From Moniliophthora roreri (lineage: Eukaryota > Basidiomycota > Agaricomycetes > Agaricales > Marasmiaceae): 64,000 bases of DNA. A program made the position numbers and the translations under genes. Where the stretch lies: contig LATX02000236.1 in the NCBI GenBank assembly GCA_001466705.2, positions 186,001-250,000 on the forward strand. Direction: 5' to 3'. Under the pieces are notes generated by a model. The model was not told the origin of the DNA. It worked only from the letters and a program-made list of their open reading frames with translations, and searched no databases. Numbering within the stretch: position 1 is the first letter of the stretch; each line of letters begins with the position of its first letter. Positions 12,001 through 23,993 of this stretch are shown here, piece by piece.

Positions 12001-12630
12001 TTACAGATAGGCCTTCTCGGTACCAGCCGCACACATTTCACACGCTTCCTCCGTCTCCCAGGGTACTCCACCCTGGACTTTCCATGTCTGTTCATTTGAA
12101 ATTGAGCACGGATAATCCGGTCATCAGTAGGACCAAGCTTCCACCCTCCTTTTACAATTGCAACACACCATACACTTACAAATGGATGACCGTCTACGTT
12201 CTCGTATCCTCCCTCGTTGGCCGAGATTTTTAATGTGAAATGCTCTTCGTCGACACGGCATGGGTCATATGTCGATTCTTCGCGCGCAGGCTTCTTTCCG
12301 CCAATCTCCAATCTCCCAACGACATGCGACCATCTGGGCACTCTTCTCGTTCTCAACGTTCGGAATTGACCGAATTTTCTCTTGGCCGCTTTGGGTCTGG
12401 AATTCCGACCTAAGTGCGGTCTTCCATGTCGTCGACGTTGTCGGTGGAACAAATTGCTTCCAACGCGGCTATGTACGGAATCGCTCTTTTACGTTTCTCT
12501 ATCGACAAAGCGTCCGGCAACTGGAAATGGTAAGCCGTGATCGTTATACACCCCGTCTAATTGCTCATTTATAAGCGCTTACAGAGATTGAAACGGGTTG
12601 AACGGGCTTTGTCTCGAAACCTCGCCTCAT
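12001..12630 (-). CDS. Possible spliced gene, unrecognised product
   Basis: Three pieces look coding. A start exon at 12583-12630 (MRRGFETKPVQPVSIS) is followed by a GTAAGC donor and a TTTCCAG acceptor. A second piece from 12520 reads LPDALSIEKRKRAIPYIAA. A last exon at 12001-12072 (GGVPWETEEACEM...) is joined through a clean GTAAGT intron (12073-12179) to ENVDGHPF. Between about 12250 and 12450 the frame cannot be carried through without a very short intron or a frameshift, so the gene is either mis-modelled by me or damaged. No domain was recognised. Confidence 0.3.
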
Positions 12631-13254
12631 GCTTTTGACTTTCAACATGCAAGGCTATTCGGCGGAAGATTGCCCTTTTCTTTGCCGAGATTAAATGACG
12701 ACAAAAACTTGTCATAGACATCTCTCTACCTCTGCGGGTCTTCCACCGTGTTCTTTTTCACGGTCCTTTGACGGTTTATATTCGGTGCCTGCCCTGGAAT
12801 CTAGTGCCGACAAGGCAGCCAAGGACCTGGGGCAATTGAATGTCCACGCCCTCAAGACCTATAGAGTTTGTCCCGAATGGAGCGGACGCAAGGAGAAATC
12901 TTGCTATGTATGGTTAGTGAAATTCCGTCTATGATATCGATATATAGTCCACTGAACATCGATAACTCCAGCTTTTCATCCACCGTACATAGGCATTTCT
13001 ATCATGAGAATGCGAAGCAGCGATTTGCTCTGGATCAAAATTGGGCAGTGACATCAGGTGATGTGCCGATTGGGAGGTCAAAAGAACTTCGTAATGGAAA
13101 ACTCAAACCCGCCTCGTGCACGGTTAGTGTTCCTAACTCGTCTGACCAGTGAATATGTATAACAACCCCAATATAGGCCGAGGCTCTTTCTTATATCCCC
13201 CATATCCCGTTGATTTGGGGTACGCAAATTAAGCGTGTGCTTGCGTGCTGCGCG
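12631..13254. other. Intergenic, no gene seen
   Basis: No convincing exon or motif. It probably carries the promoter of the plus-strand gene starting at 13255. Confidence 0.4.
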
Positions 13255-14590
13255 ATGCCGACCACAACGCCAAAGCCCACTCCAATGCCAGCACATTCAC
13301 AAGGTCCGCGCCCACATGGAATACACGCACCTTCCTCACGACGTATTTCTACCCAACATACTTCTTCCTCTCCTTCTTTCATACCAATACCTACACCTAA
13401 ACGCAAGCGCAACCCCACTGACTTACACCTCGACCTTCCGCCTGCGAATATCAATATGGCCGTACAACCGCCCGCAAGACCGCCCAGCCGTTCGGAATTC
13501 TTGTTGAGAGAAACTTTGCTGAAGGACGAGTTGAGCAAGGAGAGGAAAAAGGGAGACGAGCGCTCGTCGCTCGGAGTTGATGAATCACGGGCGCGAGCGG
13601 GTCCCGGCCATGATCACGGTCATCGGAGACGAGCTAGCTTGAACCGGTCGATGACAGAAAGCGAACTTGCACGACCTCGTCCTAGTCCATCAAGGACGAC
13701 ATCACCTTCTCGGCCACCACTGACACCTCATGAGCAGGTGCTTCGTGCAAGATTGGAGAGGGTGCTCTCTGCATCGTCCATGTTTGGCTATCCTACTCCT
13801 TCCGATCCCTATGCAAATGAGGACACGAATCGAGAATCAAGGCCCAGACATGTGAAGAGAGCTTCTTTGCCCGGCCCAGCAAGGTCCTGGGATACGGGGA
13901 ATGAGACCCCGAGTAGCTCGGAATCGATAGATCATGATCAGGATGTGAGTTCCGGATCTACATTACATTGTTGTTGGCTGACCTATCATTCAGCCTCGCG
14001 GGTATCTCGCAACTCCATTGACTAGTGGTGGGCACACGCCAAAGGATCTCGAGTTTTTCGCCTCCAGAGCTACATCGAGATCAAGGTCACGAACTGAACC
14101 TTCCCGTCCTGCACCACACTATTCTCCATCCAAACCGTCTCACCAGAGCCCTAAGTTTACCCGTTCACGCTCGCCTATCAATTCACATTCACAATCACAA
14201 TCAGTGTCTGATGCCCGTTCAGAGTCCTCGACTTCGTCTTCATATCGCAACTCTTACCTCTACGCTAATAAAGGTAAGGGTAGAGCAACAGAAGACGTTA
14301 CCGAGCACAGTGAATTGGAGATGATCACACCGCCACCCACACCTCCATCTGGGACTTCAGTCATGTCGCTTCCGATTTCCAAGTCGAGTCAAACTCGTGA
14401 AATCGAGGTACCCCATACGAATATGCCTACGACCCCAAGAAAGTTCGACGCTCAGCTCGCTTCCCAGCAGTGTCGTCAGTTACAGGGTTACGTGTCATTC
14501 GCGAGCGTCGAGGGATTGGGGGAGCCGGTCGGAGATGAGCGCGAGGTTACCGTGGGCACGGAGAGAAGACGATGGCTAGGCTTGTTCTGA
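13255..14590 (+). CDS. Unrecognised disordered protein, tandem paralogue 1
   Basis: Two exons, 13255-13944 and 13994-14590, joined in phase 0 across a 49-base GTGAGT-CAG intron, give 428 residues. The protein is rich in Ser, Pro, Arg and Thr and probably largely unstructured. Islands are shared with the paralogue at 16011-17219: LHLDLPP; ARPPSRSEFLLRETLLKD (about residues 74-91); a SLNRSMTES element; LTPHEQVLRARLERVLSASS; DLEFFAS; TPPPTPP; CRQLQGYVSFASVEGLGEP; and a WLGLF end. The evenly placed islands suggest docking motifs, some possibly phosphorylated. I chose ATG at 13255 over the in-frame ATG at 13210 because the paralogue starts at the equivalent place. Function unknown. Confidence 0.8.
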
Positions 14591-16010
14591 CTGGTTTCCG
14601 GGTGAAGTTTTAGCCGAAAAATCCGCGTTATTCTGGTTAGCTGGTTGACTGGGTTCTTTCTTTTTTTTTTTTTTTTGCCCTCGCTACGGTCTATTCTATA
14701 CCTTCTGGGTGCTTCTTTTTTCTTTCACACTATAGATATTACTGCCTGTATACGTGTCACCAGTGCTTTTTACAGTCTCTGTTTCTTACAGGGTTTAACC
14801 AATCATGTATATCCTACTATGTAGATTCTGCTGTCTATTCGTTACTAGTCAATGTATCATGTCTCCAATTTGTACGAGCTCTCCGGGTCATGCATGATCA
14901 GGGAACCTGGGTCGCGGCGTATCTGGGTGCGACGCGTCGAATCTTATAAATCAGGTCAACATAACTTGACTCTGGACCACCATCTCGATCTTTGTTTTCC
15001 TGCTCAGAAGTTCAAAGTGCGCATAAAAGCCTTTATGAATCTCGCAATGAGTCTTCGATTCAGTTCGGTGACGAGGATGATCAGGGTACCGGTGAGCAAA
15101 GTCACATTTCCAGCGCCATGGCTCATTATTGAATTTTTGTAGGGTAAACATCAACGTGAGACATGGGACTTGACATCGAACTTTCGGGCAATTTCCGTGA
15201 TGCTGGTTTGATTTGGGCTTGCCGACTCATCATGGATGAAGCAGGCGGTGGCCGGGAATGACCTACCTCAGTTCATCGGACGACCCTGTCAAGAGACGGT
15301 TCAGCCGCGACAAGACATGATGATAACTAGCAATAATTACAGGTATGTCTGGGCTTCTTTGAAGTTAATGGATTTTTTCTCTTACCATTTCCGTGAATCA
15401 AGGATATGCGAGAGCCATTGTGGCCTCAGTGACATTTCCTATCAAGGTAGCATCACAGTTGCGATTGTGCTTTAAACGTCTGACACCGTGGTTGATCCTT
15501 GATACCGCAGCTCTCTCATCCTTGTCAAGGATCCTCTGGGCGTGAAAGGAAGGGTGAGAGATGGGAGGCCGATTGCGGAGACTTCGTGGTAGAACCCGTA
15601 TGGGTACGTGGCTTTTTCGTTTTCTCGACATTCAACTCGGGTTCACCTAATAGGGGAATGAAAAGTACCAAACGAATCAGTATTAATTGACAACTGTGAT
15701 GCCCAAACTTGCTCTATGACATCAACAGTAAACAACTCGGCGGTTATACATAGAAGGCATAGTGGTGTGAACCGGCGCGTCATCCCACCCTCTGGAGAAG
15801 CACAGGGAAATTCAAACCTCGTGTACGGGTTCCTGACTCTGGCTTGTGCCTCCATATATTAGAGTATTCAAGGCGGTGTTTGGCCAGTCCCTTTCTTTAC
15901 CTGTCCGCACCACAAACTCATATTGTTTTCTTTGGGAAACACTATTTCATATTCGCTCTATTTCTGGCTCGATATAAGACGCCTCTACACAGCAACTCTA
16001 TCAACCCATC
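14591..16010. other. Interval between tandem paralogues; possible small multi-exon gene
   Basis: A 16-T run at 14661-14676 lies in the probable 3' untranslated region of the first gene. From about 14852 to 15690 the plus strand has several donor/acceptor pairs and coding-like pieces, for example AVAGNDLPQFIGRPCQETV (near 15241-15297) and GYARAIVASVTFPIK (near 15404-15448), but I could not assemble one frame or recognise a domain. A GATATAAG element near 15971 precedes the second paralogue. Confidence 0.3.
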
Positions 16011-17219
16011 ATGCCCTCCAACCCAACACCAATATACGCACACGCATCCACACGGCGACACCCGGTCAACCTTCATCTTGACCTACCACCACATTCCCCT
16101 CCACAACAAGGACCACCGGCTCAAATACAAGCGGTACAGCCACCAGCAAGGCCGCCGAGCCGATCAGAGTTCTTGCTGAGGGAGACTTTGTTGAAAGATG
16201 GTGAAGGAAGAGAGAAGGAGAGACGGAGACGATTGAGTCTCAGCGGGAATGAAGGCCAGCCTAGCGTCAGACATGAACGACGGTCAAGCTCCGGCACGAA
16301 CGATATGCCCACACCCAGGCAGCGAAGACTCAGTTTAAATCGGTCCGTAACCGACGGTGATTTGAACTTGCACCCCCGATCGAAGTCACCTCTTCCATTA
16401 CCGCCTTCACTACCTCTCACACCCCACGAACAAATTCTTCGTGCCCGGTTAGAGAGAGTCCTTTCCGCATCATCGATGCACTCTCAGTCACTCCAGACAG
16501 ACACATACGAGGAAATGAGAGTGTTTAGCCCCAAACCACGAAAAGATGAGGTGAGTCTCGCTTAAAATATCCTTATTCATTCTTATCGCGTACTAACGAG
16601 GACCTACATTTAGATGCCGCAGTATTTACCCACTCCCGTCTCAGCCGGTGGAGCATCACCAGTTCAGAAGACAGGCGACTTCTTCGCTAGTGAAAACAAT
16701 CGTTCAACATCGCGGACACGTTCTAGAACTGAGCCAGTCCCTACGCCACTCTCTCCACCTACTCCTTCCTCTTCACACCCGCGAAGACCATCATTGTCAT
16801 ACCACGGAGGACACTCCACTGTGGCTTCGTCGCGTTCACCACCGTCGCCAATGGCACCAAAAAAGAAGTTTACGCTAGGCCTGGAGACCGTTCCTTCAAT
16901 GAGCGATCTCAGAGGCAGAGGGAGAAGTCGTCGCGACTCTGGAATGGAAATGGTTACGCCTCCACCTACACCTCCGCCTGCAGCATTTCATCTCAACCTT
17001 ACTTTTACGCCTATCAGACCTCCGCATCATCCTTCCAGCCCAAAAGCAAACTCCTTTGATGCCCATACTGCATCGGCACATTGTCGTCAATTGCCGGGAT
17101 ACGTTTCTTTTGCTAGTGTCGACGGGTTAGGCGAGCCCGAGTCGAGCGAGGTGGAGAGTGAAGTGGAGGAAATACGACGTAGAGACAGGAACAAGGGGAG
17201 GTGGCTGGGGATTTTCTGA
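16011..17219 (+). CDS. Unrecognised disordered protein, tandem paralogue 2
   Basis: Two exons, 16011-16550 and 16614-17219, give 381 residues; the 63-base intron has a GTGAGT donor, an exact TACTAAC branch site and a TTTAG acceptor. It shares with paralogue 1 the phase-0 intron at the same place and, in the same order, LHLDLPP, AVQPPARPPSRSEFLLRETL (residues 41-60), a SLNRSVTDG element, LTPHEQILRARLERVLSASS, a GDFFAS element, TPPPTPP, CRQLPGYVSFASVDGLGEP and the end GRWLGIF. Regions between the islands are poorly conserved and low-complexity, as expected for disordered linkers. No enzyme fold, membrane helix or signal peptide is visible. Function unknown. Confidence 0.82.
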
Positions 17220-18342
17220 CCTTAACGAGCGGCCAGAGGGTTGTTCTCGACGCCTCGATGCATTGCTGTCATTATCATCCTCCTTCCTGTATGTATTACT
17301 AGTATATTTCTTCTCAAACCTTGATTCTGTTATACACGCGGCGCACACAGATCAATATCATTACCGTAGACAAATGTACATGGGACTGTCCAGTTGTATA
17401 CACATACGCATTGTTACCCATTGCTTCGCCAGTCTTCCGAAACTGCTTCTACTCGCGATAGCCGCGTCCGAACATCTGAGCAAGGGCATTGCTCTGATAA
17501 CAGCGAATCACAGTTTCCCTTGCTGTGTCTTTCACACTTGAACGTGTTCAATGGCAGATCTCCCTCACCTACTCCAGCGCAGGATCCCTCGTGTGCACGC
17601 CTCTGACCGCCACAAACGACAGCGAATCTCACTCAGAGTTTTGGATGGCTAGTAGCGATAATCTCTCATCTCGTTGGCGGCTCCATCAGAGAAGGTGGAG
17701 CGCGTTTACCGGAGAAGACATCCTGTCCCAGATTCTACTGCATATCAATCAAGGTCAGTTTGCTAATAATAATAATAGCAGTAAACTTGAACATGTAATC
17801 GGTTAAGAAGGTCAATGATGATTCTCAAGCCCTGAATGCTTCTTTGAAAACTGCCCGTATATAGCATCCATCAAGCATCCGTCCCGAGAGCCTTATGGGT
17901 AGTCCGTTGCGATGTCATCAAGTCATAAACCTTCTTTACGGCTAACGTTTCCGTTCAAATGCGAGATCCGGATTGTCAAAATGTGGAAAACGCTCTCATG
18001 ACACGACGACGAGGAGAGTGTAAGAGTGAGCATCATACTATGCGGCCGTGATGCATGATGTTGGATGTAACGGTTCTCCGAAAGGCATACACTCTTTCAT
18101 CGGACCGTATGATACCTTTTGTGGGCTCATCAATAGTCTTGTAAGATGGTTTTTCCTTACATGTCCTCGTCATATGTTCTCTCTGAATCCTCGATGACGT
18201 CTCTCGCTCAGATTTCTTCCCCTTCGGGTGTCACGTCCTGCCTCAGGGCCACCATCCTAACGCAAAATCGTCTAAAAATAGCTGGTGTGGTTGGCTTAGT
18301 GGTACTGTTCAAAAAAGAAAGAGCAAATGGAGACCTTATAAT
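17220..18342. other. Intergenic, no gene seen
   Basis: No supported coding frame. The tRNA gene follows at 18343 on the opposite strand. Confidence 0.4.
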
Positions 18343-18431
18343 GGCCAACGTGGGGATCGAACCCAAGACCTTCGCGTCTATACCATAAGATGATATTAGC
18401 ACGACGCTCTAACCAACTGAGCTAGTCGGCC
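18343..18431 (-). tRNA. tRNA-Ile(AAU) with a 16-base intron
   Basis: The minus strand folds into a standard cloverleaf of 73 bases after removing a 16-base intron at 18378-18393. The acceptor stem GGCCGAC pairs with GTTGGCC, the D-arm is GCTCAGTTGGTTAGAGC, and the anticodon stem TCGTG/CGCGA closes the loop CTAATAA with anticodon AAT. The T-loop is TTCGATC. The intron sits directly 3' of position 37, the canonical place for eukaryotic nuclear tRNA introns. CCA is not encoded. The lowest pair of the T-stem (T-C) is mismatched. Confidence 0.93.
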
Positions 18432-18644
18432 GACGTATCACATAATCACCATATAAGGACCTCAGTGATTGGGCTACTTTCCGTTCTGCCGATTGACTTT
18501 GGGAACGACCTCGGAAACGAGGAAAATATCAATCATGTATCATACAATAATATACAAAAATGGACGTTATTGGCCATCTGACTAAGACGTGATAGCAGAA
18601 ACCCTCAGCTCCCTGGATTGTCGATACGATTCCGAGCCAAATGA

Positions 18645-20655
18645 TTACTCGCTCGCCAGCTCTTCACGATAAATGAATCTCTTATTACCCGGTATGATGA
18701 CGTGGAACAAGATCTCCCGTCCTAGCTTCACGTTCCTATTCTCCATTAGCAACCGCTCCTGAACATTCTTCTCCATTTTCACGACGCCGTCCTCCACCTT
18801 TCTCATCAATTCGTCAAAGGGAGCACATCCGACGGTGGTCGGCCAGTCGCGGAAATCGAGCTCGGCTATCATGGGGATTGAGCAGTTCACTTGCATAGAT
18901 TTGACATGGCTTGCGACAATGTTTCGGATCAGACCTTCGTCGAGGCTGGAAAGACGCGCTGAATGACCTGAAAATGCAAAAATCACCACATGTTTTTTGA
19001 CCGGCGCTCATAAGCATTCAGGAAAGCCGTACCAGGTTGTGGCCTTTCCTCCCAGCAATGCTCCCTATGTTCCACCTCCCAATGTTCCTTCTGGCACTTG
19101 ACAGAGCAGTATATCGCTGCAAGGCAAGCGGAACAACGTTTGAGAGCCCCAGAATCTACGCCAGTACACTGCACATTATAATCTGTGAGTACGATACAAA
19201 GAAAGGAAGAACACAACATACATTGGGATTCAGACACGGATGCAGCTCTCCTGAGGAATCCAGTATGTGCATCGCGTTTTTAAGCAGCGCAGCCTCGTCA
19301 TAGAGACTCAACAGCTCCTTCTCCAGTTGCTGGTCAACCTTTGATAACCGCCAGATATACCCATATTCCAACAAGGTCCTTACTTCTTTGAGCACTCTGT
19401 TGATTACAGAGCGAAAGACAAGAAAAGGCTTGATTGCGAGCACGAGGCCTCGAGATGTCTCCCTCATATCGCTCAAGTCAGAAGGCGGAACCTTCAACTC
19501 GTTCAATCGACGGGAGATGGAGATTTCCACAATATGATGAAGTACGTGGCCATCCAAGGCCTGGACGACCCATGTGTGTCCATCGTGGAACAGGTCCATC
19601 AAGTACTCGCAAATCTCGGTGACACACTCGCAGGTCATTCTGATATCGCCCTCTTCGATAGAGATGATATTTCTTGGCGACGAGATGCGTGATAACGTGC
19701 GGGTGAGTAGTTTGACGACATCCATTGCAAGAAGACCGCGGTATATGTCAGTGGAACAATGAGCGAATGCGTTCATGAGGTTTAACACTCCTCGAAGGGT
19801 CCATGGGTCAATTGAAGGTGCCATCGACAGGGAGCGTATGGAGTTGAAGCACAGTTGCTTGGCATCGTAACCAAACCGGGATGGAATGTTCCCTACCACT
19901 GCTTCGAATTCGTCCCGGGCCGTTTGAGAGGAGAGTAGCGAGGATGTCTTGGACCATATCATCTCGAAAGATAGATTTGAGGTAGCTGCGAGATGGACAG
20001 AGACTTCGAACGCGAGGCGAATAAAGCTGCGGATATGTTCGGTGTCGGGTATATATTCTTCGTCATACTCTCCCTCGTCTTCTTCCTCGTTTTCCTCATC
20101 ATCTCCGTCCTCTTCTTCTTCATTCGAGCCGAGCTCAGATTCTGTGTACGAGGGCTCATCGCATAGATCCGTGAGTCCAGGTATGGAAACCACTGCAATT
20201 GCGATGAAAATAGCCAGTTGCTGCATGTGGAGACCCTCCGCTGTCGTTGGAGATCCATCCAGTAGTGACCTGCGCAATATCAAGGACAGCCATCCCACGA
20301 TATTAGGCCAGTGTCCACTAAAGCAGCCCAGACATGACTCGTCGATGCAACATATCGCAGAGAGTGTCGCTATCGACTCAAGGGCTTTTTGAGCCTCCGG
20401 GCACGGATAGGAAGGATCAAATGACAGATCGGGTTGGGATAGGCCGGCCCACAGCCCTTCGGGTGTTGTGAAGGGGACATCTTTGAACGCACTGGACATG
20501 GACTCCAAGCGTGTATCTCGAGTATTACTCGGCTATTTTAGATGTCATTCAGATGAATTCACTGAGAACGATGCGCTACTTACACGATTTTTCCTGGCTT
20601 CACGCGAAGCCTCGAACTCGCGAAATTTCTTCTCGTAATCTTCGTAGTCTGACAT
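18645..20655 (-). CDS. MYND-type zinc-finger protein
   Basis: Four exons (20584-20655, 19222-20532, 19033-19168, 18645-18967) with GT-AG introns of 51, 53 and 65 bases give 613 residues. The first exon, MSDYEDYEKKFREFEASREA, is needed to supply an ATG, since the long exon has only an in-frame TTG and a downstream ATG. A MYND finger spans residues about 457-499: C457-x4-C462, C473-x2-C476, C482-x3-C486, H495-x3-C499. Splicing at 19168/19222 creates the CLNPNC pair. MYND fingers bind short proline-rich peptides; this architecture, a long helical N-terminal part with an acidic Glu/Asp run (about residues 155-190) and no SET domain, is a common uncharacterised basidiomycete family. Partner and role unknown. 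Confidence 0.88.
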
Positions 20656-21752
20656 TGATAATAGCTGAAGGTATTCGATATCTCAGCCATTTTTATGAGA
20701 GCAAAAAAAACTGACAATATCACGTAGCGATCAAGCGGAGGGATAGACGGTGGTCGGGAGGAAGAGCAGTATTTTCGGTCGGCGCTAAATTGCCTTTGGT
20801 CCGATACTCATATGGCGTGGAAATACCACTACGACAGGAGGACAACGACATGAACAGCAGTGACGATGAAAGGAGTTATATTTCGACCCCACCATATAAG
20901 TACTTGCTCCTGTCATTACCTTTGTTCACTAACGTGCTCCACCCAGTACACATGAATGACTCGAAAAGTTTTCTCTTCCAACGATCATCATCAGGCGCCA
21001 GCTGTGACAGAAAATTCTTTCAAGCCAACTTCGAGAATATTCGCGATATTTCTGACATATGCAGGTTGCATAATGGGGAAACCGAGGGGACTGGTAGGTG
21101 GACGATGCACGCAGAGACACGACCATGGCCACGTACGTGCCTTGCATTTTTTAAAAAAGATACAGATGTACTCAAAAATTAAAACCCGGATACTACCCCA
21201 TGCTAACTCGCTACTGGACGCTTCAAACACCCAATTTATACCCAACGCTGTTCATGTCAAGCTGAACAAAGAGACCGACATAGACGGACCATTGCTGTAG
21301 TATTCTTGGCCATAAGATGGGGCTTGAAAGGTTTGATACGTTGCGGGCGTCGATTCCGATGTTAACAGCTGACGGATCATCTAGTCATCATCCATTCACA
21401 GCGTTATATACGCAACCTCGACCGTCAGTCGTAATAATTGGTGGCAGTGAAACGAGAAGATCAGAACGATATCTATTTACAGTGATAAGGGACGGTTTCT
21501 CGTCATTTATCGCATCAGGCGAAAACCTCAAGTTCGTAGCATTTCCAACCATGAAGCAGGGGGGAGGGAAATTTTTTTTTTTGTACATGGGGTCGAATTT
21601 TTTTTTAAGGACCGTCGCGGTGAACCAACCAACCAACCACTGACTACCATATATGGAAGGTAGCTCACATGACATCACCGGCGCTAAGTAGCAAGCACCT
21701 GACTAGCGCTGGTCCTCTTCCCCCTTCGCATTAGCTAGGTTCAGCGAAGTGC
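20656..21752. other. Intergenic, possible small divergent gene
   Basis: A plus-strand frame beginning at ATG 20956 (MTRKVFSSNDHHQAPAVTEN, then on to GRCTQRHDHGH) ends at a GTACGT donor near 21134. Just upstream, 20900-20945 has the form of an intron with a CACTAAC branch site. No domain is recognised and downstream exons are unclear. T-rich runs and an AACCAACCAACC repeat occur at 21570-21640. Confidence 0.25.
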
Positions 21753-22154
21753 GAGCACAATATACTGAAGTCTGCAGTAGAATGTTTCAAACTGTTTGTA
21801 AGGTTCATCTACATTATATTCTAGGTACAGGAGCCCAAGCAAGCAACTGCAGATCTCTAGGGATTGATATCTGCTAAGATCTAAGGATAGTATGTTTATC
21901 CAGGGTGTAAGTTGGTTCAAGAAGGCATATAATGTAACCCTATTATGGAGAACTCCCAGTCCTATACAGCCAAACCACCACAAACCCTTAAAATACCTGT
22001 GAGTGAGCCCCAAGGACCATGGGTGGGCAGGAAACTGATCTGGACCAGCATCCAAAAGGCATATAGGAGCAAATTTGAGTCTTTCTGCTATGAAGGTGGT
22101 CATAAAAGAACCTTTGGTTACTGAGAAAGTGTTCAAAATTTTTTTTAAGCCAGC
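21753..22154. other. CpG-free block of about 400 bases, probable mobile-element remnant
   Basis: I find no CpG dinucleotide across this block although both flanks have normal CpG density. Each side carries a run of T followed by TTAAG and a run of AACCAACC (near 21600-21640 and 22140-22175), which could be remnants of element ends. The minus strand stays open through the block, but the product is not recognisable. CpG loss by methylation and deamination is typical of silenced transposons in basidiomycetes; the element type is unknown. Confidence 0.45.
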
Positions 22155-23825
22155 CATCGGGCAACCAACCAACCGTCCCGGTGTTCCGGAACCACGGCCC
22201 GCCTCCCCCCTGCCATGAAGCGCTTGATGGTTACCCGGTTGACTCTTCGAAGTCACTTCTTGATAATCAAGAGGTTGACTCTCGACAGAGTTGGCGTCAA
22301 TCGTGACCATGGCGAGGAACATATTGTCCACCAGTTCCCGAGAATGTCCAGACAACTCGACGTTTTTATGGAGAGGGGCCATACATTGCGGAAACCCGAA
22401 GGCTCCTGTTGATCGGGGGGCACGGTCAGTGGTTGTTAACGCATGGGTTCCTGAGCTCAGCGTCGAGGGCGAGGTCTAACGGGGGGTTACATTCCTTGAG
22501 TGGACCCGTACCTCGGATGAACTGTGGCATTTTCGAATAATAGAGATGGTGCTCGAAGACGCCAGATCTTCGCTATGGACAACTTACCAGTCATTTTGTT
22601 CATTAGAGGTCGGAGTCAATCGTACAGTGTCCATAGGCTAGGATGAGTATTGCAGATCATTAGAGGACGAAATGACAATCCTTAATGAAGAAGGATAGCG
22701 GGCAATTTTAGTTGGTTGAGTTCACTTGAATTGTACTTGGAGTAGGAACACGGAATAATATTCTGATCTCTATTCCATTCGAGTTGGGTGTAATATAACG
22801 TTCTAGCGTGTCCCGGTAATCTTTCGAACCCTATGGTCGTAATAATAGTATCTGCCACTGGCAGTCATTCCTATGCCGGTGCCTAGTGGATACTTCATTT
22901 GCCGTGTTTGCCGTGGATGGTAACCCTTGGCGTCGCACCTGGGCTGAATTCTGTGGGATGTTCTAGCAAACGTGATCATGATGTTAATCAGAATGATACG
23001 CTTGAATACAGACAGTGGCTGAAAGCTTACCTTTCACTCATCGTACGCCAGAATCTGAAGGTTTGAGGTAGAAGCCTTGAGCCTTTTAAACGGGCAGTCT
23101 ACCATTGTTCTCAGATGATCTCAAGGTTCTTTTTCTTTGGACCCACACAGCCTCGCTGTGCCTAGTGCTCCTACTTATGTGTGTTCAACAGCAAACGTTG
23201 AGATACGCACGTCAATGTTTCGAATTTAACAAAACAGCATCCACAGCACCTCGTTGAGGAGCCTCGGAGGATGTCCGCAAGCTGGGGAAGCCCTTCAAGA
23301 TTGCAGTGTTTCCTCTGCGCCGCAGACGTTTTCGTGTATATGAAGCGATAAGCCAGGGGGGTTGGAACGAGAGCTGAGGCCTGAACCTCGAATTCAGTTG
23401 GCTATAGGTCCTGTGGTATTAAAGCGGGTGCTGCAGACAGCTCAGTAGTAACATACCGAGCTACTCGGTAGTTAATCCTCAAACACTGAGGCAAAACCTC
23501 AATGAGATGGCGTATGAAATGACACAATATATCCGCTTGACAGAGAGCCCTCACCATTTGTTGATGTTCTTTTCGGTCGGAGCTCGACACATCTGCTGTG
23601 AAGATTGAATCCAGAAGACAAGCACGGATACGGTTTTCTGTTTACTCGTAGGTTCACGTGGAACGGCAAAATGGTAAATCTTTAGTGCAAACTTGAGAAT
23701 AATAATAACTCGCCTCGACGGATATGAGTCAGCCCTCATCACATAGCGCAGCACCGAGAGCTATTAGAACGCTGATCGACGTATTAATTGAAAAGTGGAG
23801 GTGACGCGTCGGCTGTCAAAGGCAA
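22155..23825. other. Intergenic, no gene seen
   Basis: No convincing coding frame or motif on either strand. The right end leads into the promoter of the first P450. Confidence 0.4.
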
Positions 23826-23856
23826 CCGTCGGGATGTCCGAGGGCAGTCCGACGGG
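23826..23856 (+). promoter_or_regulatory. Inverted CCGTCGG/CCGACGG element, P450 A
   Basis: CCGTCGGG (23826-23833) and CCGACGGG (23849-23856) form an inverted pair about 140 bases before the ATG of P450 A. The same pair with similar spacing precedes P450 B, and a weaker half-site precedes P450 C. Inverted CGG-containing triplets are typical targets of fungal zinc-cluster factors, so this is a candidate operator. A TATATATA element lies near 23946-23953. Confidence 0.45.
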
Positions 23857-23993
23857 TTAAATCGACCGGCTTACCGCCGTCGTGCCTGGCCTTGCTTCTA
23901 TTTGCTCCACGACATTCGCAGCAGCTTGAGCCAGAGTCTGGCAGCTATATATAACCAGAATGATGGAGCTAAACATAGAGACAAGACATACCA

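Noticed and set aside
11895..12452. Continuous minus-strand frame of 185 codons as one unspliced protein
   Set aside because: It starts without an ATG, its first part is Arg-rich as in shadow frames, and a clean GTAAGT intron lies inside it.
19949..20392. Plus-strand Ser-rich open frame of 147 codons
   Set aside because: It is antisense to the acidic run of the MYND protein; the Ser/Pro repeats are the complement of Glu/Asp codons.
20497..20508. Start of the MYND gene in the long exon (TTG or the nearby ATG)
   Set aside because: An upstream exon at 20584-20655 with a GTAAGT donor supplies an ATG and keeps the frame, and is the better start.
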